From the NCBI GenBank assembly GCA_023383015.1, contig JAHDXW010000021.1, forward strand, positions 1 through 51,766: DNA of 51,766 bases. Direction: 5' to 3'. Under the pieces are notes generated by a model. It worked only from the letters and a program-made list of their open reading frames with translations, was not told the DNA's origin and searched no databases. Each line of letters starts with the position of its first letter. Positions within the stretch are counted from its first letter, which is position 1. Position numbers and translations under genes: made by a program. Of this stretch, positions 26,250 through 35,043 are shown one piece after another. Origin of the DNA: Paracoccaceae bacterium. GTDB taxonomy: Bacteria; Pseudomonadota; Alphaproteobacteria; Rhodobacterales; Rhodobacteraceae.

Positions 26250-29200
26250 GCTATCCCCGCATCCGCCACCCCGAATGGGCCGAGCGCACCGGCGGCACGC
26301 TGCGCTATGCGCGCGACCTCTTCCCCGAGGGGCTTCTGGTCGGCAAGGTCCTGCGCTGCCCGCATCCGGCGGCGCGGATCGCGGCGCTCGACCTCGCGGA
26401 GGCGCGCCGGGCGCCGGGGGTCGCGGCGGTGCTGGCCGCCGCCGACCTGCCCGACCGCGCCTACCGCGACTACGGCCAGCTTGACCGCCCGGCCCTGGCC
26501 GGCGGCTGCGCGGTCTGGTTCGGCCAGGAGGTGGCGGTGCTTGCCGCCGCCACCGAGGAGGCGGCAGCCGCGGCGCTCGACCTGGTCCGGGTGGAGTGGG
26601 ACCCCCTGCCCCATGCCGCCTCGGTCCCCGAGGCGCTCTCGCCCGGGGCACCGGCCGTCCATCCGCAGCGCGCGCCCGACAACGTCGCCACCCGCACCGA
26701 CCGCCGCTTCGGTGACCCCGCCGCGGCGCGCGCGGCGGCCGGGCGGGTGCGGCGCGCCCGCTACGGCTGCGGCCCGCAGCACCACGCCTGCATGGAGGCG
26801 CATTCCGCGCTCGCCCGCTGGGATCCGGCGACCGGCACGCTGCACATCTGGACCCCAACCCAGTCACCCCGCAACGTCGCCGGCGAACTCGCCCACATGC
26901 TCGGCCTCGCGCCCGAGCGGGTCCACCTGCACCGGGTCGGCGTCGGCGGCGACTTCGGCGCCCGCGTCAAGGCCGGGGATGTCGAGGTGCTGGCCGCGCA
27001 TCTGTCGATGGCCACCGCCCGGCCGGTCGCGATCCGGCTTGGCCGCGACGAGGAATTCGCCTTCGCCAAGCGCCAGCACGAGACCTGGGTCGAGCTTGCG
27101 AGCCATTTCGACGCCGACGGCCGGGTCCGTTTCCGCGAGGCCGAGGTAACGGTCGACAACGGCGCCTTCATCCAGGGCGGCTCCAACCAGATGAGCTACT
27201 GCACGCTGCTGCTGGCCTCGCAGTACCGGCTGGAGGGGGCAGAGGTGCGCGGGCGGTCGGTCTACACCAACCGGCGACCGGGCGGGGCGTTCCGCGGCGC
27301 CGGTGGCCCGCAGGCCGCCTTCGCCATCGAGAGCCAGATGGACGAGATCGCCGCCGAGCTCGGCCTCGACCCGATCGACCTGCGGCTGCGCAACCTCACG
27401 CCCGAGGGCGGGACGACGATCACCGGCTGGCAGATCGCCTCCTCGGGCGCGGCCGCCTGCCTGCAGGAGGTGCGCCGCCGGCTCGACTGGGACCGCAGCC
27501 GCGCGGCGGGCGGGGCGGGGCGGGGCGTCGGCGTGGCGCTCGCCATGCATGTCTCGGGCGCCATCGTCAGCCCGCCGACCGGGCGGGCGGGGGTGGCCAT
27601 CGAGATCGGGCGCAACGGCGGGGTCGTCCTCAGCTCGGGCTGCGCCGATCCCGGCACCGGCGAATATGCGGTGATCGCGCAGCTTGCGGCGGGCGAGCTG
27701 GGAATCGCCCCCGAAGCCGTGGCGCTGCGCGTGATGGACACCGCCGAGACCCCCTTCGACCCCGGCGCGGGCTCCAGCCGGGCGACGATGGTCACCGGCG
27801 GGGCGGTGCTGGCGGGCGCCCGCGCGATGGCCGAGGCGCTGCGCCTTCAGGCCGCCGCCATGCTGGGGGTCGACCCCGGCGCGGTCCGCCTGGAGGGCGG
27901 CATGGCCTGGGCCGGCGGGCGCTCCCTGCCGCTGGGCAAGATCGCCGCCGTCCACCCCGATGCCGCGGGCGGCACCCTGCGGATCGCGCGCGAGACCGCG
28001 GTGCCGGTGCCCGCCGTGCCCATGACGCACGCCGACAGCGGCTTCGGCAACCTCTCGCCCGCCTACGCCTTCGCCGCCCACGGCGTGGAGGTCGAGGTCG
28101 ACCGCGACACCGGCGCGGTGCGGGTGCTGCGGGTCGTTGCCGTCCATGACGCAGGCACCGTCGTCAACCCCGCCGGCGCCGAGGGCCAGGTGACCGGCGG
28201 CGTCGTCATGGGCCTCGGCATGGCGCTGTCCGAGCAGCTTCTGTGGCAGGACGGCCGCCCGCATGTGACCGGCTTCGTCGACTATGCCATGCCCCGGGCC
28301 GCCGACGTCCCGCCGATCGAGGTGGTCTTCGTCGGCCGCCCGGACCCGCTCGGCCCGGCCGGGGCCAAGTCGGTCTCGGAGGTGGCGCTGATGCCCACGG
28401 CCGCGGCAGTCGCCAACGCGATCGCCCATGCCACGGGGATCCGCCTGCGCGACCTGCCGATGACGCCCGACCGGGTTCTGGCGGCGCTGCCGCCGCGCCC
28501 GGGGGTGCGGCCGGCGCCCATGTGGCGGCGGCCGGGGCGCTGGTGGGCGGCGGCGGTGCGACGGGCCTATCCGCGCGGGCTGTTCGCCCTCTTGCACCGG
28601 CTCGGCCCGGCGCGGCCGCCGGAGGGCCCGCGGCTGCCGGTCGCGGCGGTGCTGCGCCCGGCCGATGCCGCTGCGGCCGGCCGTGCGCTGGCCGTCCACG
28701 AGGCTGCCGCGCCGCTCGGCGGCGGCACCGACCTTCTGCCCCTGCGCGCCCGCGGGCTGGCGGCGCCGCGCGTCCTTGTGGCGCTGTCGGGCTGCGCCGA
28801 CCTGCGCGAGGCCGCCGAGACCGCCGGCGGCGGCCTGCAGCTCGGCGCGGCACTGACGCTTGCCGAGGCCGAGGCGCGGCTGCGCGCCTGGGGCCGGCCC
28901 GCGGACGTCACGCTGGCCGAGGCGATCGACGCCATCGCCACGCCGCAGCTTCGCCAGACGGCGACGCTCGGGGGCAACCTCTGCCAGGCGAACCGCTGCC
29001 AGTTCCTGCGCAGCGGCTTTGACTGCTACAAGCGCGGCGGCGCGGCGCGGCCCTGCTATGCCCTGGCCGGCGACCACAGGTACCACCATGCGGTGATCGG
29101 CGGCGGGCGCTGCCAGTCGGTCACGCCGTCGGACCTGGCGACCGCGCTGGCCGGGCTCGGGGCCGACATCCTGGCCCGCGGGCCGGGCGGGACCCGACGC

Positions 29201-29686
29201 ATCCCCGCCGACGCCTTCTACCGCGGCCCGGGCGAGACCGTGCTGCGCGACGGCGAGATCGTCGCGGCGATCAGGCTTGGCGCCGCCGACCGCGACGCCG
29301 CCTCGGCCTACGGCAAGTTCGCGCTCACACCCGACGGCTTCGCCGTCGCCTCGGCCTGTGCGCTGCTGCGGCTCGACGGCGGGGGCCGCGTCGGCAGCGC
29401 GCGCATCGTGCTGGGCGGGGTCGCGGCGACGCCCTGGCGCGCCCGCGCCGCCGAGGATGAACTGACCGGCCTGCGTCCGGGACCCGGCACGGTGGCGGCC
29501 GCGGCCGAAGCCTGGACCGCCGCCGCCCATCCGCTGCCGCTGAACGGCTGGAAGCTCGCCGCCGCCGCCGGGCTGCTGCGCGGGGTCCTGGCCCGGGCGC
29601 TGGCCGCGCCGGAGATGCCTCCGGCAGGAATTCCGCGCACCCCCGTGCGCGGGAGGGGGCACGCCCCCGAACCGACCGCAACGTGA
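26246..29686 (+). CDS. Molybdopterin-binding subunit fused to FAD (and probable 4Fe-4S) subunit
   Basis: A 1146-residue fusion. Residues 1 to about 770 are the molybdopterin large subunit of the xanthine-oxidase family, with GVGGDFGARV, RRPGGAFRGAGGPQ and the catalytic Glu (E712) in GAKSVSEVALMP. After a basic linker (RRPGRWWAAAVRRAYPRG) the region from about 795 is a CoxM-type FAD subunit, with PLGGGTDL and TATLGGNL. It contains an insert with C918, C927, C937 and C956, the kind of Cys-rich loop that binds 4Fe-4S in PaoB and 4-hydroxybenzoyl-CoA reductase. The FAD part is normally a separate gene. With the 2Fe-2S protein it should hydroxylate a substrate, probably an N-heterocycle, in the cytoplasm. 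The C-terminal 20 residues are low complexity. Confidence 0.88.
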   Translation: MSYPRIRHPEWAERTGGTLRYARDLFPEGLLVGKVLRCPHPAARIAALDLAEARRAPGVAAVLAAADLPDRAYRDYGQLDRPALAGGCAVWFGQEVAVLAAATEEAAAAALDLVRVEWDPLPHAASVPEALSPGAPAVHPQRAPDNVATRTDRRFGDPAAARAAAGRVRRARYGCGPQHHACMEAHSALARWDPATGTLHIWTPTQSPRNVAGELAHMLGLAPERVHLHRVGVGGDFGARVKAGDVEVLAAHLSMATARPVAIRLGRDEEFAFAKRQHETWVELASHFDADGRVRFREAEVTVDNGAFIQGGSNQMSYCTLLLASQYRLEGAEVRGRSVYTNRRPGGAFRGAGGPQAAFAIESQMDEIAAELGLDPIDLRLRNLTPEGGTTITGWQIASSGAAACLQEVRRRLDWDRSRAAGGAGRGVGVALAMHVSGAIVSPPTGRAGVAIEIGRNGGVVLSSGCADPGTGEYAVIAQLAAGELGIAPEAVALRVMDTAETPFDPGAGSSRATMVTGGAVLAGARAMAEALRLQAAAMLGVDPGAVRLEGGMAWAGGRSLPLGKIAAVHPDAAGGTLRIARETAVPVPAVPMTHADSGFGNLSPAYAFAAHGVEVEVDRDTGAVRVLRVVAVHDAGTVVNPAGAEGQVTGGVVMGLGMALSEQLLWQDGRPHVTGFVDYAMPRAADVPPIEVVFVGRPDPLGPAGAKSVSEVALMPTAAAVANAIAHATGIRLRDLPMTPDRVLAALPPRPGVRPAPMWRRPGRWWAAAVRRAYPRGLFALLHRLGPARPPEGPRLPVAAVLRPADAAAAGRALAVHEAAAPLGGGTDLLPLRARGLAAPRVLVALSGCADLREAAETAGGGLQLGAALTLAEAEARLRAWGRPADVTLAEAIDAIATPQLRQTATLGGNLCQANRCQFLRSGFDCYKRGGAARPCYALAGDHRYHHAVIGGGRCQSVTPSDLATALAGLGADILARGPGGTRRIPADAFYRGPGETVLRDGEIVAAIRLGAADRDAASAYGKFALTPDGFAVASACALLRLDGGGRVGSARIVLGGVAATPWRARAAEDELTGLRPGPGTVAAAAEAWTAAAHPLPLNGWKLAAAAGLLRGVLARALAAPEMPPAGIPRTPVRGRGHAPEPTAT

Positions 29687-29705
29687 CGACACAGGGAGAC
29701 CGACC

Positions 29706-30722
29706 ATGAAACACCTTCTTCCCGGCCTCGCCGCCCTCGCGGTCGCGGCCGCAGTCGCCGCCGGCCCCGCCAAGGCGCAGCGTGTCCTGACCCTCGAGAC
29801 CTACGCCGGGCCCAACCACGCGGTGAACGCGGCGGGCCTGACCCTCTGGGCCCAGCAGGTCGAGCAGGCCAGCGGCGGCGACCTCAAGATCAACATCACC
29901 TATCCCCCCGTCGATCCCCGCGACCTGATGGACCGGGTCCGCAACGGCATCGGTGACATCGCCTGGATGACCCACGGCTACACCACCGGGCGCTTCGTGT
30001 TCACCGACATGATCGAGCTGCCCGGCAGCGGCGGCAACGCCGAGGTCGCCTCGCGGGCCTACTGGCGCGTCTATACCGAGGAAATCGGCATGCGCGAGCA
30101 TCGCGGCGTCACCCCGCTCGCGCTTTTCACCCACGGTCCGGGCATGATCCACACCGCCCGCCCGATCACCGCGGGCGAGCAGTTCAAGGGCCTGCGCATC
30201 CGGACCGGCGGCGGCATCCAGGCCGCGATCGCCAACGGCCTCGGCCTGGTGACCGTCTCGGCCCCCGTCACCAAGGCCCAGGAGATGCTCTCCCAGGGCG
30301 TGGCCGACGGCGTGATGTTCTCGATCGAGACGATCAAGTCCTTCAACCTCGGCGACCTGGTCACCCACCACTACCACTTCCCGGGGAACCTCTACGGCTC
30401 CAGCATGGCGATCATCATCAACACCTCCGTGCTGGAAGGGCTGACCGAGGCGCAGCGCCAGGCGCTCTGGTCGGTGTCCGGCGAGCATCTGTCGGGCCTG
30501 ATCGGCTCGGCCTGGGACGGGGCCGACAAGGTCGCCATCGACGCATTCGGCGCCGACAGCGTCACCGTGATGGAGGGCGACGTGCTGGCCGCCGTGCAGG
30601 CGGCGACCGCCGGGCTTGACGAGGCCTGGTACGCCCGCGCCCGGGAGGCCGGGCTCGAGAACCCCGAGGCGGTTCTGGCGCGGCTGCGCGCCGAGGTCGC
30701 CGCGCAGATGCCGGGGAACTGA
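29706..30722 (+). CDS. TRAP transporter substrate-binding protein (DctP family)
   Basis: A 338-residue periplasmic binding protein. The signal peptide is clear (MKHLLP, then an Ala-rich core, cleavage after AKAQ). The mature part has NGIGDIAWMTHGYTTGRF, FKGLRIRTGGG and KAQEMLSQGVADGVMF, all in the order found in DctP-type proteins. GGGAGA precedes ATG 29706. It starts 20 bases after the molybdoenzyme gene, and the two membrane components follow directly, so this is a full TRAP importer inside the oxidase operon. Such systems use a sodium gradient and usually carry organic acids; here the cargo may be an acid form or product of the N-heterocycle. Confidence 0.92.
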   Translation: MKHLLPGLAALAVAAAVAAGPAKAQRVLTLETYAGPNHAVNAAGLTLWAQQVEQASGGDLKINITYPPVDPRDLMDRVRNGIGDIAWMTHGYTTGRFVFTDMIELPGSGGNAEVASRAYWRVYTEEIGMREHRGVTPLALFTHGPGMIHTARPITAGEQFKGLRIRTGGGIQAAIANGLGLVTVSAPVTKAQEMLSQGVADGVMFSIETIKSFNLGDLVTHHYHFPGNLYGSSMAIIINTSVLEGLTEAQRQALWSVSGEHLSGLIGSAWDGADKVAIDAFGADSVTVMEGDVLAAVQAATAGLDEAWYARAREAGLENPEAVLARLRAEVAAQMPGN

Positions 30723-30725
30723 CCC

Positions 30726-31253
30726 ATGGGTCGGTCCCGGCCCGGCCTTTCCGCGCGCGTCGGCGCGGCCGCGACCGGGGTCTCGGGCGCGGTGGCCGGG
30801 ACCCTCCTGCTTGCCATGATGCTTGTGACGGTGGTGGACGTGGCCGGCCGCTACTTCCTGAACGCGCCGCTGCTCGGCGCCTTCGAGATGACCCAGCTCC
30901 TGCTGGCGGCGATCGTCTACGCCGGGCTGCCGGCCGTCTCCCAGCGCGACGGCCACATCACCATCGACCTGCTCGACACGGTCACGCCCGCCCGGGTCGT
31001 CCCCTGGCGGGAACTGATGGTCCATGCAGCCTGCACCGCCTTCTTCGCGGTGCTGGCATGGCGGCTCTGGGTGCTCGCCGGCGAATCGCGGGAATGGGGC
31101 GACATCACCCAGTATCTCGGCTGGCCGCTCGCCCCGATCGTCTACTTCGGTTCTGCCATGTCCGCGGTCGGCGCCGTCATCCACCTCGGACGGGTCTTCG
31201 CCCCGTTCGCGGCCCGGGCACGACGGCGCGGCAACGGGGGGGATTTCGCGTGA
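30726..31253 (+). CDS. TRAP transporter small permease (DctQ family)
   Basis: A 175-residue membrane protein with four hydrophobic segments, the first around 20-40 (VAGTLLLAMMLVTVVDVAGR). RYFLNAPLLGAFEMTQLLLA and ISQRDGHITIDLL-like blocks mark the DctQ fold. It starts three bases after the binding-protein gene, and its stop overlaps the large permease start (GTGA). The small subunit holds and stabilises the large permease in the inner membrane and is needed for transport. Length is normal for the family. Confidence 0.9.
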   Translation: MGRSRPGLSARVGAAATGVSGAVAGTLLLAMMLVTVVDVAGRYFLNAPLLGAFEMTQLLLAAIVYAGLPAVSQRDGHITIDLLDTVTPARVVPWRELMVHAACTAFFAVLAWRLWVLAGESREWGDITQYLGWPLAPIVYFGSAMSAVGAVIHLGRVFAPFAARARRRGNGGDFA

Positions 31254-32557
31254 TCGCGGCGCTCACAGGGTTCTTCTTCGTCCTGCTCATGGTGTTCGTC
31301 CGGGTGCCGATCGCGGTGGCGATGGGCATCGTGGGGTTCCTCGGCTTCGTCACGGTCCGCGACTGGATGCCCTCGCTTGCCCTCGTCGGCCTGGTCGCGC
31401 GCACGACCGTGGAATCCTACGAGCTCTCGGTCGTGCCGCTGTTCATCCTGATGGGCAACTTCGTCAGCCGGGCCGGCATCTCTGACGACCTGTATGCCGC
31501 ATCCTACGCCTTCGTCGGCCACCGCCGCGGCGGGCTGGCGATGAGCACGATCTTCGCCTGCGGCGGCTTCTCGGCGATCTGCGGCTCGTCGCTGGCCACC
31601 GCCGCGACCATGGCGCGGGTCGCCGCGCCGCCGATGCGCCGCTACGGCTATGCCGACACCCTGGCGACGGGGTCCATCGCCGCCGGCGGAACCCTCGGCA
31701 TCCTGATCCCGCCCTCGGTCATCCTGGTCCTTTACGGCATCATGACCCAGACCGACATCCGCGCGCTGTTCGCGGCCGGCATGGTCCCCGGCCTGCTCGG
31801 GATCGCCCTCTATCTCGCGGCGATCCGCTGGGTGGTCTGGCGCGACCCGGCCGCCGGCCCCGCCGGCGAGCGGCTCCCGATGGCCCAGCGCCTGCACGCG
31901 CTGCGCGGCGTCTGGCCGATGATCCTTCTGTTCGTGATCGTGATCGGCGGCATCTACGCCGGCATCTTCACCCCCACCGAATCCGCCGGGATCGGCGCCT
32001 TCGGTGCCTTCCTCTTCGCGCTGGCGCGGCGGCGGCTGACGACGCGCGGCTTCGCGGAAGTGCTGCGCGAGACGGCGATCACCACCTCGGCGCTGTTCAT
32101 GGTGCTGATCGGGGCGCTGATCTTCGCCAACTTCGTCAACGCCACCGGCATGCCGGCCACGCTCTCGGCCTGGGTGACGGCGAATGCGCTGTCGCCCTTC
32201 TCGGTGCTCCTGCTGATCCTCGCGGTGTACCTGCTGCTCGGCTGCGTGCTCGAGAGCATGTCGATGCTTCTCCTGACCATCCCGGTGTTCTCGGCGCTGA
32301 TGATGTCGCTCGACTTCGGGATGCCGCAGGCCCAGACGATGATCTGGTTCGGCATCCTGGTGGTCGTGGCCACCGAGATCAGCCTGATCACCCCGCCGAT
32401 CGGGATGAACGTCTTCACCCTCAGCGCGATGCTGCCCGACGTCTCGACGCGCACCATCTTCCGCGGCGTCACCCCCTTCTGGTGTGCCGACCTCGTCCGG
32501 CTGGCGCTCCTGACGCTGATCCCGGCACTGTCGCTGACCCTGCCGGCGCTGCTCTGA
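31250..32557 (+). CDS. TRAP transporter large permease (DctM family)
   Basis: A 435-residue, highly hydrophobic protein with about twelve membrane helices. DctM landmarks are VPLFILMGNFVSRAGI, GGFSAICGSSLATAATMA, GGTLGILIPPSVILVLYG and IGMNVFTLSAMLPDV. It forms the transport channel driven by an ion gradient. The start is GTG 31250 overlapping the small-permease stop. It is the last gene of the marR-to-TRAP operon; a 156-base gap with a likely promoter separates it from the IclR gene. Confidence 0.92.
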   Translation: MIAALTGFFFVLLMVFVRVPIAVAMGIVGFLGFVTVRDWMPSLALVGLVARTTVESYELSVVPLFILMGNFVSRAGISDDLYAASYAFVGHRRGGLAMSTIFACGGFSAICGSSLATAATMARVAAPPMRRYGYADTLATGSIAAGGTLGILIPPSVILVLYGIMTQTDIRALFAAGMVPGLLGIALYLAAIRWVVWRDPAAGPAGERLPMAQRLHALRGVWPMILLFVIVIGGIYAGIFTPTESAGIGAFGAFLFALARRRLTTRGFAEVLRETAITTSALFMVLIGALIFANFVNATGMPATLSAWVTANALSPFSVLLLILAVYLLLGCVLESMSMLLLTIPVFSALMMSLDFGMPQAQTMIWFGILVVVATEISLITPPIGMNVFTLSAMLPDVSTRTIFRGVTPFWCADLVRLALLTLIPALSLTLPALL

Positions 32558-32633
32558 GGCGGTGCGGGCGGGGCGCGCGGACCTCGGCGCCGACGGGCGG
32601 GGTGCCGGTGACCGGCATCCGGCCGCCAATCAC

Positions 32634-32685
32634 ATGGCGGACCTGCCGTACCACATTGCGGATTAACTGCGCCGCGCGCTATAGA
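32634..32685 (+). promoter_or_regulatory. Probable promoter of the iclR gene with direct repeats
   Basis: TTGCGG at 32656-32661 and TATAGA at 32680-32685 are separated by 18 bases and make a good sigma-70-type promoter for this GC-rich genome, 28 bases before the start codon at 32714. ATGGCGGA at 32634-32641 is repeated as ATTGCGGA at 32655-32662, a 21-base spacing or two helical turns, which could be an autoregulatory site of the IclR protein. Confidence 0.45.
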
Positions 32686-32713
32686 CACCGTCAGGCGACG
32701 GACAGGACAGGCG

Positions 32714-33472
32714 GTGGGCGAGGCGAGGGACGGCGACGGCAGGGCGGGAATCCAGGTGATCGCGCGGGCCGCCGCGATCCTGCGCGCCCTGCGCGACGAC
32801 AGCGACGGGATGAGCCTCGGCCGGATCGCCGAGAAGGTGGGGCTGCCGCGCTCGACCGTCCAGCGGATCGTCGGCGCCCTGGCGGCCGAGCGGCTGGTCA
32901 TCGCCAGCGGGTCGAGTGCAAGCATCCGCCTCGGTCCCGAGATCACCTCGCTCGCCGAGGCCGCCCGCTATTCGGTGGCCGAGGAATGCCGGCTGCACCT
33001 GTCGGAGCTGTCGCGGGCGCTGGGCGAGACGGCCGACCTGTCGGTGCTGCGCGGGGCAAGCATGATCTTCCTCGACCAGGTCGCGGGCACGCACCGGCTG
33101 CGTGCGGTGTCCTCGGTCGGCGAGGTGTTCCCGCTTACCACCACCGCCAACGGCCGTGCCGCCCTCGCCCTGCTGCCGCGCACCGAGGCCCGGGCGCTGG
33201 CCGAGGCGGAATGGCGGCGGCGCGGCATCGCCGGCGACTGGCCGGCCTTCGCCAAGCTCCTCGACGGGGTTGCCGCCGGCGGCCTTGCCCATGATCTCGA
33301 CGACCACACCCAGGGCATCTCGGCCGTGGGCGGCGCCTTTCGCGACCGGCGCGGCGAGATCCACGCGATTTCGGTGCCGATCCCCACCAGCCGCTTCACC
33401 CTGCGCCGGCGCGAGGTCGAGGCCGCTCTCCGCCGCACCCTCGCGGCGGTGGCGGCGCAGCTGGCCCGGTAG
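32714..33472 (+). CDS. IclR-family transcriptional regulator
   Basis: A 252-residue regulator with an N-terminal winged helix (VIARAAAILRALRDDSDGMS, LGRIAEKVGLPRSTVQRIVGAL) and the IclR effector domain, shown by GETADLSVLRGASMIFLDQV, TTTANGRAALALLP and AISVPIPTSRF. IclR proteins bind aromatic or short organic acids and control catabolic operons. The start is GTG 32714 behind AGGACAGG; no suitable ATG lies nearby. It sits between the marR-TRAP operon and the minus-strand sugar-acid group and converges on the latter. It could control either, though being on the same strand just after the TRAP genes makes that operon the first candidate. Confidence 0.9.
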   Translation: MGEARDGDGRAGIQVIARAAAILRALRDDSDGMSLGRIAEKVGLPRSTVQRIVGALAAERLVIASGSSASIRLGPEITSLAEAARYSVAEECRLHLSELSRALGETADLSVLRGASMIFLDQVAGTHRLRAVSSVGEVFPLTTTANGRAALALLPRTEARALAEAEWRRRGIAGDWPAFAKLLDGVAAGGLAHDLDDHTQGISAVGGAFRDRRGEIHAISVPIPTSRFTLRRREVEAALRRTLAAVAAQLAR

Positions 33473-33499
33473 GCCGCCACCGCGGCCGGAGGGCGCCCC

Positions 33500-34249
33500 T
33501 CAGATGGCGCCGGCCAGGGCGCCGCCGGTGGCGTAGAGCGTGGCGCCGCTGACATAAGACGCGCCCGTGCCGAGCAGCCACAGGCAGGCGTCGGCGACCT
33601 CGCCGGCGGTGCCGGCCCGGCCGGCGGGCACCGCGGCGGCACGGGCGGCGGCCACCGCCTCGGGCGTCTGGCCGCGGGCGGCGGCAAGGCGGTGGTCAAG
33701 GCCCGTGGTCAGCGGCGTGTCGATCAGCCCGGGCGCGAGGGTATTGACGCGCACCCCGCGCGGGGCGAGCGCCACCGCGAGGGTGCCGGCAAGGTTGCGC
33801 AGGGCTGCCTTGCTGGCCGCATAGACTGCCGTGTCGGGGGCCGCCCGGGCCCCGGCGACCGAGCCGAGGAAGACCACCGCGCCGCCCGGCTCCATCCGTC
33901 CGGCCAGCGCCTGCACCAGCAGCAGCGGCGCCACGACGTTGACGGCAAGGATGCGCAAGGCCGCCTCGGCGCCGACCGCGTCCCAGGGCTTGGGGTCGAG
34001 CAGCCCGGCGGCGTGGACGATGCCGCCCAGGTCCCCAGGCACCGCCGCCGCCACCGCCGCGCGTCCGGCGTCGGTGACGAGGTCGGCCTCCACCCACCGC
34101 CCGGGGGGCGGGCCGGGGGGAATGTGCAGGTCGGTGGCGACCACCTCCACCCCGGCCGCGGCCAGCCGCGCGACGATCGCCCCGCCGATGCCGCCTGCGG
34201 CGCCGGTCACCAGCACCCGCCCCGGCAGGCGGTGGCATGCCTCGGCCAT
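33500..34249 (-). CDS. Short-chain dehydrogenase/reductase
   Basis: A 249-residue classical SDR. The cofactor loop TGAAGGIG is at 15-22, AVVFLGSVAG carries the catalytic Ser, and VYAASKAALRNL provides the YxxxK pair. RVNTLAPGLIDTPL follows as expected. Acidic ATDLH after strand two suggests NAD rather than NADP preference. The ATG at 34249 lies one base from the stop of the GntR gene, so both are on one transcript. It probably oxidises or reduces a hydroxyl of the sugar or sugar acid imported by the TRAP system encoded further upstream. Confidence 0.9.
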   Translation of the reverse strand: MAEACHRLPGRVLVTGAAGGIGGAIVARLAAAGVEVVATDLHIPPGPPPGRWVEADLVTDAGRAAVAAAVPGDLGGIVHAAGLLDPKPWDAVGAEAALRILAVNVVAPLLLVQALAGRMEPGGAVVFLGSVAGARAAPDTAVYAASKAALRNLAGTLAVALAPRGVRVNTLAPGLIDTPLTTGLDHRLAAARGQTPEAVAAARAAAVPAGRAGTAGEVADACLWLLGTGASYVSGATLYATGGALAGAI

Positions 34250-34250
34250 C

Positions 34251-34940
34251 TCAGCCTCCGTCCGATTGCGCGTCGACGACACGGTCAAGCTCGGCCCCGG
34301 CCCGCTCGATATGGGCCCGCGCGGCCGCGCGCGCGGCCGCCGCGTCGCCCGCCGCCGCGGCGGCGATGATCGCGGCATGCTCCTCGACCGTGTGGCGCGC
34401 GCGCCCCGGGATCAGCCGGTAGCCGAGGCGGTAGCGGAACGAGCGGGTCCAGACGTCCTCGAGCAGCCGCGCCAGCTGCGCGCTGCCTGCCGCCGCCAGG
34501 ATGCGCCGGTGGAAGGCCCAGTTGGCGGTCCCCATGCCGGGATAGTCGCCGCCGGCGCAGGCCGCCGCGAAGCGCGCGTTCAGGGCCTCGAGGTCGCCTG
34601 CCAGCGCCGGGTCGCCCGCCTGCACCGCCCGGTAGGCCGCCAGCGCCTCGAGCTCGGCGCGGACCTCGAACAGCTCCTGCGCGTCGCGGCGCGACACCGG
34701 CGGCACCCGCATGCCCTTGTGCGGCTCGCCCAGCAGCAGCCCCTCGCGCTCGAGCCGCAGCAGCGCCTCGCGCACCGGCATCTGCGACATGCCGAACTCG
34801 GCGGCAAGGTCGGCCAGCGTCAGCCGGCGGCCGGGCTCGATGGTGCCGTTGATGATCTGCTCGCGCAGGTAGTCGGCCACCAGGTCGGTCTTGCGGCGGT
34901 GCACCGGCGGGGCCGGGCGCGGCCGGTCGGCGGCGGTCAT
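34251..34940 (-). CDS. GntR-family regulator, FadR-type
   Basis: A 229-residue regulator. The winged helix spans about residues 15-80 (DYLREQIINGTIEPGRRLTL, MSQMPVREALLRLEREGLLL), and the C-terminal domain is all-helical FCD type with RAELEALAAYRAVQ and HRRILAAAGSAQL, including His residues that hold a metal in this family. FadR-type regulators of this sort commonly govern uronate and sugar-acid catabolism. It sits between the epimerase/TRAP genes and the SDR, all on the minus strand, and is the natural local repressor. Repeated TTTGAT elements near 39174-39193 may be its binding site. Confidence 0.92.
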   Translation of the reverse strand: MTAADRPRPAPPVHRRKTDLVADYLREQIINGTIEPGRRLTLADLAAEFGMSQMPVREALLRLEREGLLLGEPHKGMRVPPVSRRDAQELFEVRAELEALAAYRAVQAGDPALAGDLEALNARFAAACAGGDYPGMGTANWAFHRRILAAAGSAQLARLLEDVWTRSFRYRLGYRLIPGRARHTVEEHAAIIAAAAAGDAAAARAAARAHIERAGAELDRVVDAQSDGG

Positions 34941-35043
34941 CGCGGGGTCTCCGGGCAGCGGGGCACGGCGGCGGGCGGGTGGGCGGGCATGGTGGCGTGC
35001 TTCTGCCCCAAGGGCGGCCGCCCGGCAATGGTCCGCCCCGCGG

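Noticed and set aside
26864-29773. A 969-codon minus-strand frame opposite the molybdoenzyme fusion
   Set aside because: It is antisense to a gene with clear cofactor motifs, and it has no ribosome binding site or domain likeness.
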